Assembly: GCA_039704465.1 (NCBI GenBank)
Contig: JASFAU010000003.1
Location: 744,001-808,000 of the forward strand
Source of the DNA: Plasmodiophora brassicae
Taxonomy: Eukaryota > Endomyxa > Phytomyxea > Plasmodiophorida > Plasmodiophoridae
Direction of reading: 5' to 3'
Length of the DNA stretch: 64,000 nt
The translations under genes and the position numbers were made by a program. Under the pieces are notes generated by a model. That model worked only from the letters and a program-made list of their open reading frames with translations. It did no database searches and had not been told where the DNA came from. Below, one piece after another: positions 47,302-57,210 of the stretch. How positions within the stretch are numbered: position 1 is the first letter of the stretch; each line of letters opens with the position of its first letter.

Positions 47302-47920
47302 ATCCTGCGATTGTACAGGTGTTTGCCATACCCCGGCGACTGGTTATGGACATCGTACTCGCAAACGCATGACTCGCAAGGCTCTTCGTAGGGCACAGTG
47401 AGCCCAAGTTCAACATGGATCTGCGTTACAGCGGATCCGAAATGATCAGCGATCTTTGGATCATTCCAGCCGCCTTCCGCGATCAAGTGCCCCCGTCGGC
47501 ACACAGTCGTGGACATCCAGCGTCATCCACCATGAACGTCCCAACAGGCGACAGCTTGTACTGGAGGTACAGTGGCTGTACCGCGGTCGACCTCTGCTGC
47601 TGCCACGACGTGGCTGACGCAGAGCAATATGCAGAGACAACACGTCGTCGTCCATCCATCGCTCGGTAGCACAGGTCGGTATTCGACCTGACCGCACAGA
47701 GCTGGACGTGGTGCTGGCGACGGCAGTCCAGTGCGCCGTCAACGGGTCGACTAGCGACGCGCTCGTGCACTCCCAGATAAGCTCGGGACCGGTGGGGACG
47801 CTGCTCAAGCGGTACGCCCAGCAGGCCGGCTCCGATGGGCGATGGGTTCGCTCCGTTACTGATGCTGGACACGGCCAAGAGTCACATGGTCCGGCACTCG
47901 GCGGCTTCCGACATGGGCTT
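47302..47920. other. Unique insert segment, no gene recognised
   Basis: About 620 bp between the left direct repeat and the inverted fragment. Open frames run on both strands (plus 47708-48001 with TELDVVLATAVQCAVNGSTS; minus 47483-47878), with mirrored GC-rich codon use, so I cannot tell which, if any, is coding. No family match. Confidence 0.3.
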
Positions 47921-48400
47921 AGGCGCACAACGATAAAGCGATTGCCGGGAAGTTTACAATTTGGGAGCGGCGATGTCGATAACCGTCGCGGGTGCCGATG
48001 ACGATAATGGTGGCGATGCCTACAATGGTGCTTGACCACCGGGTTCTGGTACTAGAGTGAGCGCGGCAGGAACTACGACACAACTGACCGACTTCAACTT
48101 GTTCTGGACGAAACGAGCAAATCCGTAAACATTGCCTTGATCGTCGTAGATCGGGCAGCCGCATATCCCAGACAGGTCGAATGCATCCGGCAATGGATCT
48201 AGTATCCTGAATGCAAACAACTGTGTGTGGTACGTTCCTTTCGCATTGCCGAAGGATGGCACAATTCCGATATAGCGCAGGTTGAGCGGACAGAATGGGG
48301 CAAGATGAAAGTCGGTGTGGCACACTGTGCGCTCGAGGGCCATTACAATCTGGGAGAATTGTCTCAAGTGAATGCCGCCAACGACGTTCTGGAAATGAAT
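47921..48400 (-). pseudogene. Inverted fragment copied from the acyl-CoA oxidase upstream region
   Basis: The minus strand carries FQNVVGGIHLRQFSQIV, HTDFHLAPFCPLNLRYIGI, FDLSGICGCPIYDDQGNVYG and LTLVPEPGGQAP, homologous to the plus-strand fragment at 41861-42215. Further along (about 47921-47965) it reads CAAATTGTAAACTTCCCGGC and then TTTATCGTTGTGCGCCTAAG. These match acyl-CoA oxidase exon sequence near 42950 and the following intron near 43005, with the part between deleted. The presence of intron sequence shows copying at the DNA level. Its 5' end is cut off at the junction with the palindrome (about 48400). Confidence 0.65.
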
Positions 48401-48402
48401 GC

Positions 48403-49055
48403 TTTCTTCGTTTCGTTCAGCAGCAGATCGAGCGTAAGTCATCGTCAGCAGACTTGCTCAATCTTTTGTCGTTACGGCCGAGCCCCGTCCGTAACACGAC
48501 GTGGTTAATCATCGAAGCTCAACTAGTCAATGACGACCGTGCGATCGATCTGCTCGCCTTGGCGAAGCGCAGTCCGCTCGTCGAAGACTTCGAGGCCCTG
48601 ACGATAGGCCTCATGGCCGCGGGAATTCTGCTTACGGTTTGGCCGGCGCGAAGACGCGGAAGCCGCCCTTGTCACTCGAAATCAACGCTCAAACAAGTTC
48701 GATCTCGATCGCATCGACGACGAGCTTTGTGACTTCGGAAGAGCCCGGGAAATTTTATTCCGTCCAAGCAGCCTGATGCTGTGTCATATGCCGATCGTAC
48801 CGGCGGAGCGCCGTCGACTGGCAGCATCGACAGGTCCCTATGCTCCAAGAGATGAAGAGGTTCTCTATTGCAGAGACCCGCTCGATGGAGTTGACATCGG
48901 TCCCGAGATTTCTTTTGAAGCCCGCCTGGCCCTGCATTCCATGCGGCTGGGTTCACGTCCGATCTTCCATATCGATGGCCCATATCTACACGCGATGGTT
49001 GCCGACTTTTCGGATATAGGTTTCAGCTTCGAATATGTCGGTGGAAAGAGGTTTT
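48403..49055 (+). pseudogene. Zinc-finger-family copy C, left palindrome arm
   Basis: Plus-strand copy of codons for the family from the segment FVQQQIERKSSSADLL through PYLHAMVADFSD and YVGGKRF. About 98 percent identical to the minus-strand copy at 49201-49853 in the stretch I compared base by base (3 differences in about 170 bp around 48820-48990). Small indels, near ATTCTGCTTACGG and after ACGCTCAAA, shift the frame. The zinc-finger N-terminus is absent. Confidence 0.75.
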
Positions 49056-49853
49056 GACGCGTCACCGATCAGTTTCATCTGAACCTCGTCGACGACATAT
49101 CGTACGACTGTACCATCGGGCAGCGGATATATCATTCGGGCGATCACCAGTCTGGAATTCAGGTAGGCCAACGAAGTTCGGATAGACGTTGGTATGGAGA
49201 AAAAACCTCTTTCCACCGACATATTCAAAGCTGAAACCGTTATCCGAAAAGTCGGCAACCATCGCGTGTAGATATGGGCCATTGATATGGAAGATCGGAC
49301 GTGAACCCAGCCGCAGGGAATGCAGGGCCAGGCGGGCTTCAAAAGAAATCTCGGGACCGATGTCAACTCCATCGAGCGGGTCTCTGCAATAGAGAACCTC
49401 TTCATCTCTTGGCGCATAGGGACCTGTCGATGCTGCCAGTCGACGGCGCTCCGCCGGTAAAATCGTCATGTGGCATAGCATGAGAGTGCTTGCACGAAAC
49501 AAGACTTGCCTGGCTCGTCCAAAGTCGCAAAGTTCGTCGTCGATGCGATCGGGATCGAACTTGTACTTGAGCGTTGATTTCGAGTCGACAAGGGCGGCTT
49601 CCGCGTCTTCGCGCCGGCCAAACCGTAGCAGAATTCCCGCGGCCATGAGGCCTATCGTCAGGGACTCGAAGTCTTCGAGCGGATGGCGCTTCGCCAAGGC
49701 GAGCAGATCGAGCGCACGTTCGTCATTGACTAGTTGAGCTTCGATGATTAACCACGTCGTGTTACGGACGGGGCTCGGCCATAACGACAAAAGTTTGAGC
49801 AAATCCGCTGACGATGAGTTACGCTGGATCTGCTGCTGAACGAAACGAAGAAA
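48403..49853. repeat. 1.45 kb palindrome (653 bp arms, 145 bp loop)
   Basis: Arms at 48403-49055 and 49201-49853 are reverse complements of each other, each about 653 bp, separated by 49056-49200. The inner boundary is the shared sequence GAATATGTCGGTGGAAAGAG followed by GTTTT. The outer boundary lies in TTTCTTCGTTTCGTTCAGCA. The loop holds the further 3' part of the family that only the right-hand copy retains. High identity implies a recent origin or gene conversion. Confidence 0.8.
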
Positions 49854-50204
49854 TAGGTCTTGGCTGCCGCCAATATCTTCCTGCGCATAGTTTAACGGTT
49901 GCCGACAAACCGGCTCCTCAATCTCGAAACGATCGCCGTGAGCAGTTCGATAATGTGTAGGCAAGTCGATGGTTGGGTGAAGGCGACGATCGCAAAGTCG
50001 ACATTGAATGAGACAGATTGCTCTGTGCTCAGAGTATGCCGAGCGGTCGAACCAGTGATTGCAAGACTCGCAGTAGCGCGGACGCGCCGGGCAGCATCGG
50101 TCCTGATGAAGAACCAACGAGACGGGATCCAGACAGGCGCCGCAACTGCAACTGATCCTCGCGTCCAGCAGGGGCGACGGGACAGACGTGGTGCCACTTT
50201 CCAT
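49062..50204 (-). CDS. Zinc-finger protein of a local multicopy family
   Basis: The longest family member, 380 residues from the ATG at 50204 (MESGTTSVPSPLLDARISCS). The N-terminus is Cys/His-rich: SCGACLDPVSLVLHQDRCC, RYCESCNHWFDRSAYSEHRA and IQCRLCDRRLHPTIDLPTHY. This C-x2-C...H-x3-C pairing is reminiscent of TRAF/XAF1-type zinc fingers. The rest is a helical domain (LLSLWPSPVRNTTWLIIEAQ; LIIEAQLVNDERALDLLALA) and a C-terminal part ending in NVYPNFVGLPEFQTGDRPND. Beyond that the best-conserved frame (YPLPDGTVVRYVVDEVQMKL) is not the one used, so this copy may carry a 4 bp insertion near 49131 or an intron I missed. The frame also runs open upstream to 50570, but that stretch is the antisense of the duplicated small gene. 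Function unknown. Confidence 0.6.
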   Translation of the reverse strand: MESGTTSVPSPLLDARISCSCGACLDPVSLVLHQDRCCPARPRYCESCNHWFDRSAYSEHRAICLIQCRLCDRRLHPTIDLPTHYRTAHGDRFEIEEPVCRQPLNYAQEDIGGSQDLFLRFVQQQIQRNSSSADLLKLLSLWPSPVRNTTWLIIEAQLVNDERALDLLALAKRHPLEDFESLTIGLMAAGILLRFGRREDAEAALVDSKSTLKYKFDPDRIDDELCDFGRARQVLFRASTLMLCHMTILPAERRRLAASTGPYAPRDEEVLYCRDPLDGVDIGPEISFEARLALHSLRLGSRPIFHINGPYLHAMVADFSDNGFSFEYVGGKRFFLHTNVYPNFVGLPEFQTGDRPNDISAARWYSRTICRRRGSDETDR

Positions 50205-50317
50205 CGATAAAACGATGCTTGCGGCACAGTGACCGAATGAGACTGGGGCGACGGGCCGCCGCACGCCTGACCGGGCGGGCCCGTTTCCCGTCACCTTTTT
50301 GCGGATGGCTACTGCAG

Positions 50318-50559
50318 TGATTACCAAGTGCAAGGACGGGCGTTCCGAGAAGGAGGTCACACAGGCAGCGGGTGCAGATGTGCGATTGTTTGGGTCGAGC
50401 ATCCTAGTCAAACGTGGCTCGGGACAGGCGGAGGCGTTGTCGCAGCAGGTGCAGTTGGGCAGGGAGGCAGTGAAACGTCTCGATCCGATGCACAAGCCAA
50501 TCGAGGAGCAAAGCGCACAGCTGGACGCTCTGCACCGGACGCTGCGAGCCAAACTGTAG
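50318..50559 (+). pseudogene. 5'-truncated copy of the small helical gene
   Basis: Repeats codons 22-100 of the gene at 46130-46432 (ITKCKDGRSEKEVTQAAGAD through LDALHRTLRAKL). The first 20 codons are replaced by unrelated sequence; a chance in-frame ATG upstream (50299 or 50305) would give a short chimeric peptide. Probably nonfunctional. Confidence 0.6.
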
Positions 50560-51445
50560 GGCTTCGACATTATGTCGACCCCGTGATCGACGCTGATTCG
50601 ATTTCCAGAGCGATTGCTAGGTGGCTTCGACTTCTTGACGACGCCGAGATTGATGCCATGGATACCACATAAACGTATACGTCTATGTCAAAACTGGACG
50701 CTATATAGCTGTCTTACGAAAGAGTTCGTTTCGCCACGTTGTTGCTGACCGTCAGAAGAGAGGTTACCTATGCGAATCGAGCATCTAATTGGAAATCGTT
50801 TACATCAAACACGGCGGAGGAAGGCTCAGGTCAGATCAGGCTCTTGCAGACCAAGCGCTGCCTTCTTGATGGACTTCTTGATATTCAATAGGATACTTGT
50901 CTTCCACGTGTCCAGCCTACTGACATTGTCGAACTGAACCAACCGGGAACCAGTCAGACGCCAGCCTCAATGCAATCAGGGACACTGACCTCATAAACGG
51001 CATCGGTAAACTTCTCCTCGTCGCCAGCACCGACCGCTTCCGCGATCGTTTCACAGAATTTGCATTCGCGAGAGTCGGCGAACGCGGCGTACAGGTCCTT
51101 GTACGACTTAATCGCCTCGTTCGTTGCCGACAAGTCAAGGCCATGTACCGACAGCGCCAGATGGCACAGGACGGCCTGGAAGTAGTATCCCTTGCAAGAC
51201 CAATGCAGTAACTTGTTGTCGACTGAGGCAGCAGCGACCTGCTCGTAAATTTCGATCGCTCGTCGATAATCCTCCACCTGCGCGGACAGGTTCGCCACCT
51301 GCAGCAGTTCCTGGTTGGCGGTCGTGGTCTGATCCTCAGCCGCGTAACAGTCGGCCGACTGCTGGTGGGCCTCGATCGCTCCCTTCAGGTCGCTCTGCTC
51401 TTCGCACACCTCAGCAATCTCCTTGTACAGCTTGGCGGCCCCTGA
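50318..51445. repeat. Direct repeat, right copy (1.1 kb)
   Basis: Same-orientation partner of 46191-47301. This copy is continuous with the intact 5' part of alpha-SNAP beyond 51445, while its left end is cut inside the small helical gene. It is the mirror situation to the left copy, which has the intact small gene and the truncated alpha-SNAP. Confidence 0.85.
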
Positions 51446-51817
51446 CAGCTGCGACGCCTCCTGATACTGGGTGGCCGCCATCTTGAGCATGCGTATTGCG
51501 TCGTCCGGCGAACTCTTCTTGAACGCCTTGCCGGCCTCACTGTACATATTCCTCGTCCTGGTCGAATCGCCCGCATCCTTCGATGCCTCGGCGGCCAGCA
51601 CATAGGTCTCAGCAGCCTCTTTCCCTGCACCATCCCATGCGTTACACTCGTCGCCGACCCGAATACGCGATCGCTTACATTGCTTCGCGAGCTTGTACTG
51701 GCCGGCGGCCTTCTCGAACAGTTCGGCGGCTTCCTCCGTGTTCTTGAACAGGCCGAAGAACTTGGGCTTCATCTTCTCCTTGGCCTGCGCGACCAGGTCG
51801 GCCGCACGATCCGCCAT
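50826..51817 (-). CDS. NAPA: Alpha-SNAP, NSF attachment protein
   Basis: Exons 50826-50933 and 50990-51817 (56 bp intron) encode 311 residues. Alpha-SNAP loads NSF onto SNARE complexes for disassembly after membrane fusion. The TPR-like helical array is intact: MADRAADLVAQAKEKMKPKF with the FFGLF membrane-attachment loop, NTEEAAELFEKAAGQYKLAK, AAETYVLAAEASKDAG, then YRRAIEIYEQVAAASVDNKL, GYYFQAVLCHLAL and SYKDLYAAFADSRECKF. The second exon supplies FDNVSRLDTWKTSILLNIKK, matching the family end S-RLDxWLTxxLLxIKK that activates NSF. Without that exon the frame would end prematurely, as in the unspliced reading. The last 620 bp are duplicated at 46699-47301. Confidence 0.92.
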
Positions 51818-52492
51818 GATCCCAGATCTAAGATCACCGCAATCGCCGGGCCACGGTGCCTCGACAAAAATACGCCGTACGGTCCCGCTGCAATCGTATA
51901 GCTGGCTGGGACGCAGACGGACCAGGCCTGCACACTACCGAATTGGGAAATGAATCACAGCGGGCCATTCAACGACGCCGTACGAGTGTGGCCATGTGCT
52001 GCGAAGCTCCCAAACATGTCCAGCAGGTTACCGATGGCCAGATATCGGGGAGAGAAGGCCCGTTGTTTCGTGGCAAGCGCAGGCGACGATCATGGACGCA
52101 GGTACTCGTCAGTGCCTTGACGGAACAACGTATACGTTGCCGAGCACGAGCTGCTGGCAAACGAGCATAATCGTTCCCCGTGTTTATGTGTTTGCGGGCG
52201 GCGACGAACGATCCACGGAGACCCCTCTAATCTGCACGGCGTCAACGACGACAGGCGCTTGTTGAAGCTCAGACCCAGCTGCGGACGCAGACGTTCTGCA
52301 TGTGGCACCGGCGATGATGAGGCGTACATTGGTATCGTGGGTCGTTCCTGTCGTATAGACCTTGGTCGAGACGAGGAACACGAATTGCCTATATTTAGCC
52401 ACGGGGCCAGAGCCGCAGCGGAGAGGGCTCCCACGGCGATCCGCTGTGCGGCCGTGTGACGACAGACGAGTCCGGTCGCAGGCCGGCAGGCC
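51818..52492. promoter_or_regulatory. Divergent intergenic region
   Basis: 675 bp between the starts of alpha-SNAP (minus) and the DnaJ-like gene (plus). Several overlapping open frames exist on both strands with no family resemblance. No promoter motif is recognised. Confidence 0.35.
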
Positions 52493-53677
52493 ATGTCCGA
52501 CGCCCATGTGGACTTGGATGTCGTGCGCCGGCGCCGGCAGGGCCCAAGCGACCCTGTCCGTCGCGACCCGGAAGAACCTATACGAATCTACACAAACTAC
52601 AGAGAGGAACGGGAACGACGGGAACAGCCGGACGACGCCGTGCAATGGACTCGAGTCATTCGCGTAGTGATTGCCGTCGCCGTTTCGGTCTTCGCCTTTC
52701 GCTTTCTGTGGCAAGCTTTATCGTTTGCGTTGGGAGGCCACGACCATCATCACCAGCATCACCATGGCAAGACGCAGACCCAGAACGTTGTGGTCAACGT
52801 TCCGCTGTCAACGGCGTTCCGATCGGAACGTATTCGATTCCGGCTTGTATGAGCAGGCGCCCACTTGTTCGCAAACGTTGCCAGCCCCGGATCTCACATG
52901 CTGGTTTGGCAGGACGAACGCATCGCATTGTGTCCCGTTTGCGGTGGTCGTGGCGCCTCGCCTGGTGGTGTCCACACGTGTGGATATTGCATGGTCTGTG
53001 CATTGTCTGTGCGTCGCTTCTTACGATAGCGGCCGTTCAATTCGTTGAATGCAGGGTTTGGGTGAACGCGAGCAGAAGGCGCAATTGTTCCCAGGTGGGC
53101 CGATCTTCAAGGTTCGTCAGCGATGCTCGGCGTGCGACGGCCAAGGAGAGATAGTCACGGATCCATGCCTGGAATGCAACGGCCGAGGTATGGTCCTTTC
53201 GCCAGAGGAGCTGTCCCTTCGAGTCCCGCGTGGCATCATGTCTGGCGAGCACGTCGTGCTTGCTGGTCAGGGCAGCCAACTGCCTGGCCACACCAAAGGC
53301 GACGTGATTGTTACCGTCGACATCGAGTCAACCGAAGGACCGTTCTCTCTCGTCGACAACGATATTCATTTCAGGTACCCCGTGCGTTGACATTCACGTG
53401 TGAGTGTCAATGTGACCTGTTCTCTAGAATGGATATCACGCTTCGAGAAGCTCTGCTTGGCTTTAGCCGATCTGTCGACCATCTCGACGGGTCCACGATT
53501 GCCATCGACAGAACTGGCATGGTGACATCGCCCGAAGAGACCATCGTTAGGCCGGGTCTTGGCTGGCCTGCTCGAGGCGACCGCCCTGCAGGCGATTTGA
53601 TCATCCATTTCGAGATTGAGTTTCCGGACCGTATCGACCCTGTGCACCACGATAGTCTTAGAAACCTACTCCAGTAA
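52493..53677 (+). CDS. Membrane-anchored DnaJ-like protein without a J domain
   Basis: Exons 52493-52829, 52857-52993, 53055-53374 and 53428-53677 give 347 residues in frame; the first intron is only 27 bp, which is suspiciously short. The N-terminal about 60 residues are charged, followed by a membrane span (VIRVVIAVAVSVFAFRFLWQ) and a His run (HDHHHQHHHG). The rest is a class I DnaJ C-terminal half: VVVNVPLS, then four zinc-binding repeats CPVCGGRG, CGYCMGLG, CSACDGQG and CLECNGRG, then VPRGIMSGEHVVLAGQGSQL, GDVIVTVDI and DITLREALLGFSRSVDHLDG, ending GDLIIHFEIEFPDRI. No HPD motif or J-domain helix is present upstream. Client binding can be inferred, but Hsp70 stimulation cannot. A missed upstream exon with the J domain is possible. 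Confidence 0.75.
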
Positions 53678-53924
53678 ACTGTCAACGTAAACATGAACCC
53701 CATGTCCCTGCCGGTAGACGTAGAGGGAATCTGGTTCCCTTTCCACGGTTTCATGGAAGTCTTGTTGGGCCCGAATGTGAAAGCGTGTCGATGGAACCAC
53801 CTACCTAAGTGTTGCCTATGCAGGTCCTTTCGGGCATGGATGGACGATGTGGCGATACAGGACGCGTGCAGGTGGCGCGTGCACAACGTGATGCGGAAGC
53901 GCGTGCCGGCATCACTCGCCAACA

Positions 53925-54485
53925 ATGGGCTCTGCTGGGACGCTTCTTCTCGTCGTCGTTGGCATGCTGGGAATGCAGGCGGACGCGGATGCACCGGTGT
54001 ACGGCTTGCGCTGTGGGCCGTTCTACGGGAACAGCGGGTGCCCCTCGCAGAACGGCGTGACACAGTGCTGCTCGGCATGGGGATGGTGCAGCGACTCGTC
54101 GAACACTGCTGAGTACTGCCGCCAGCAGTCGCTCAACAACTACTACACGATCGTTGCAAATGAAGGGCAGGATTGCACCGCGGACGCGCAGTGCACAGGC
54201 CTCAATGCAAACGCCAAGTGCGTTACCGTGGCAATGTCCAACGGTACGTGGTCGTTGCCGGCGTGTGCACGCTAGAAGATGGTCTAAGCATGCGCAGGTG
54301 TGAACGAATACGTGGGGGCCTGCGGGATTTTCAACGTCGACAGTAGCACGTTCGCAGGCACGAACGCGCCGTCAGTCAGGTACGCGGCGCGCCCGACGAG
54401 CGACGCAGTGACTACGACGACGCCCACTGTGCTGATTACCGTTGCCGCTGCCGCCGCCGTTCTCGCGATCGCGAACCGCTTGTGA
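53925..54485 (+). CDS. Secreted CBM18 chitin-binding protein, probably GPI-anchored
   Basis: Exons 53925-54243 and 54298-54485 (54 bp intron) give 168 residues. A signal peptide ([20 protein letters not shown]) precedes a hevein-type domain, [20 protein letters not shown] and [20 protein letters not shown]; eight cysteines and the S-x-W-G-W-C aromatic site for N-acetylglucosamine are present. A Cys-containing spacer follows ([17 protein letters not shown]). The second exon ends in a Thr-rich stretch and a hydrophobic C-terminus ([18 protein letters not shown]) with no cytosolic tail, the form of a GPI-attachment signal. It probably binds chitin in the organism's own cell or spore wall, or shields it from host chitinases; both are inference. 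An overlapping longer frame starting at 53693 is a shadow. Confidence 0.82.
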
Positions 54486-54588
54486 AGAGGGCCCAACGTA
54501 AATACAGGAGGACGTCAGATCAGTGGAAACCAGTGGACCGCACCAGGGAAACGGGAAGTAAGTATATTGAACGATCAAGGTGACACCG

Positions 54589-55726
<1,138 letters not shown>

Positions 55727-56327
55727 GACCTCCCTGCACCGGCGACCCGCAAATAAAGAGCACCCAGCGCCGCGTTATCCAAATCCGGCGCTCGCATAAC
55801 ACGCTGGCTTTTGAATGAATACATCCTTCCACCGATCCGGCGCATTCGCCGAGCCTCCGACCCACGTGCTTGGCTTTGAAGGAACGACCCTGCATTCCCC
55901 GACAGGCAGGTGGGGTAGGCGACATGCCGCGCCTGGATTCCCTACGGCCGACGCCCATCGATATCGACCACCACCACCATCATTACCGGCCTGCGCGCCG
56001 GGACCTGCTGGAGCGCATACGCAACGATTCGGAGGCGTCCTCGAACCCAGTGCCGCAGCTCGGGCAGCACCACCAGCCGCACACCGAGTCGATACGTCAT
56101 TCCGCGCCACAGTAGCGACCCTGCCCACGTCCGTCCTGACGGGTACATGCATATCCTCAGGCGCAATTCATATAACGTTTCTATTGGTCACTTTGGCGTT
56201 TCTCTACTGCCCGCGCTACTGTCAGGCAGCGGAACAGCGGGGCCCGCCGTTTCGCCGGGGCGCTTCTGTGGACCGCTGGTGGTGTGGCTGGAAACGCCGC
56301 TTCTGCGTAAAGGCTCCATTGTACGCG
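55727..56327. promoter_or_regulatory. Divergent intergenic region
   Basis: 601 bp between triosephosphate isomerase (minus) and FRA10AC1 (plus). An open plus-strand frame runs through it in the same frame as FRA10AC1, but its composition (Pro/Arg/Ala-rich, low complexity) suggests it is noncoding or an untranslated leader. No specific motif is recognised. Confidence 0.35.
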
Positions 56328-56995
56328 ATGCAGGCCGCCGACTTGGAGGAGGGTCGTGCGCGCGCCCGTCGCGAATGGCAGGCGATGACAGCGTACGAGC
56401 GGCATCGCCGCCTGGTGGACGCATATGAGAAGCGCGATGACACGCATCGGGAGCCGCAACCTGCGGTCACCGATCTGGATGTCCTCGAGGCGTCGTATCA
56501 GTTCATACGGGAGCAAGATGCTGACGCTGGGTCCGATCCCTGGGTCGCCGAAATGGTCAGGGTTCGAGGTTCAGTTTTTCTCGTTATGAATACGAATTGC
56601 TGTATGGACAGGCTCGCGCGTACTATGCCCGGCTGTACAAGGAATTCGCTATCGCTGACCTGAAGCATTACCGACGCGGCAGCATTGGCCTTCGATGGCG
56701 AACCGAGGCAGAGGTCAAGGAGGGAATTGGGCAGTTCTCATGCGGTGCTAGGAAGTGCTCAGAGCGTAGAGGCCTCCGGTCAGATTTGCAAGCGTTGTCA
56801 TTATTGCAACCGTCTTAACAATATTGATCCCCACGCAGCTCCACTGAGGTCCCATTTGAGTACGTCGAACAGGGCGACACAAAGCTCGCTCTTGTCAAGG
56901 TCAGGCTCTGCCCACCTTGCAGCGACAAGCTGACGTACAGGTCACGGAAGCGGAAACGGTCGCAAGCAGACGATAATGATAATCAGGGCACATAA
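56328..56995 (+). CDS. FRA10AC1: FRA10AC1 homologue, spliceosome-associated
   Basis: Exons 56328-56561, 56612-56778 and 56839-56995 give 185 residues. FRA10AC1 is a conserved nuclear protein associated with the spliceosome. The N-terminus (MTAYERHRRLVDAYEKRDD) matches the family AYDRHKKLINDY block. RAYYARLYKEFAIADLKHYR is rebuilt over the first intron and matches YYEKLFKEYCIADLSRYK. IGLRWRTEAEVKEGIGQFSC with GARKCSERRGLRS matches the FGFRWRTEKEV...GQFSCG...C motif, and VPFEYVEQGDTKLALVKVRL with CPPC matches the last zinc-like pair. A basic tail (RSRKRKRSQADD) is a likely nuclear signal. Introns are 50 and 60 bp. The ATG at 56328 is the closest to the family start; more upstream codons are open but low complexity. 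Confidence 0.9.
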
Positions 56996-57210
56996 CGAAA
57001 ACATGGCAGTTCGGGAAGATTTCCATTGGGGGTCGTATCAGATATGGACGCCGAGATATCTCTCGAGGAATCTGTTCAGCGCCGTCATTGCAGTGTCAGT
57101 AGCGCCAGCGTTCGCGTTAGGGTCGACCTTAGAGGGACACCCACGCAGTCGATCATCGAGGTACGGTCACACACCGAGAGCGCATTGGGTGGATCGCCCC
57201 ACTCCCGACG

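Noticed and set aside
50205..50570. 122-codon N-terminal extension of the zinc-finger gene
   Set aside because: This stretch is the antisense of the duplicated small helical gene, and the ATG at 50204 fits better as the start just before the Cys/His domain.
46191..51445. Interpretation as a composite transposon
   Set aside because: No transposase, terminal inverted repeats or target-site duplication were seen; the repeat ends lie inside host genes, which fits duplication or repair better.
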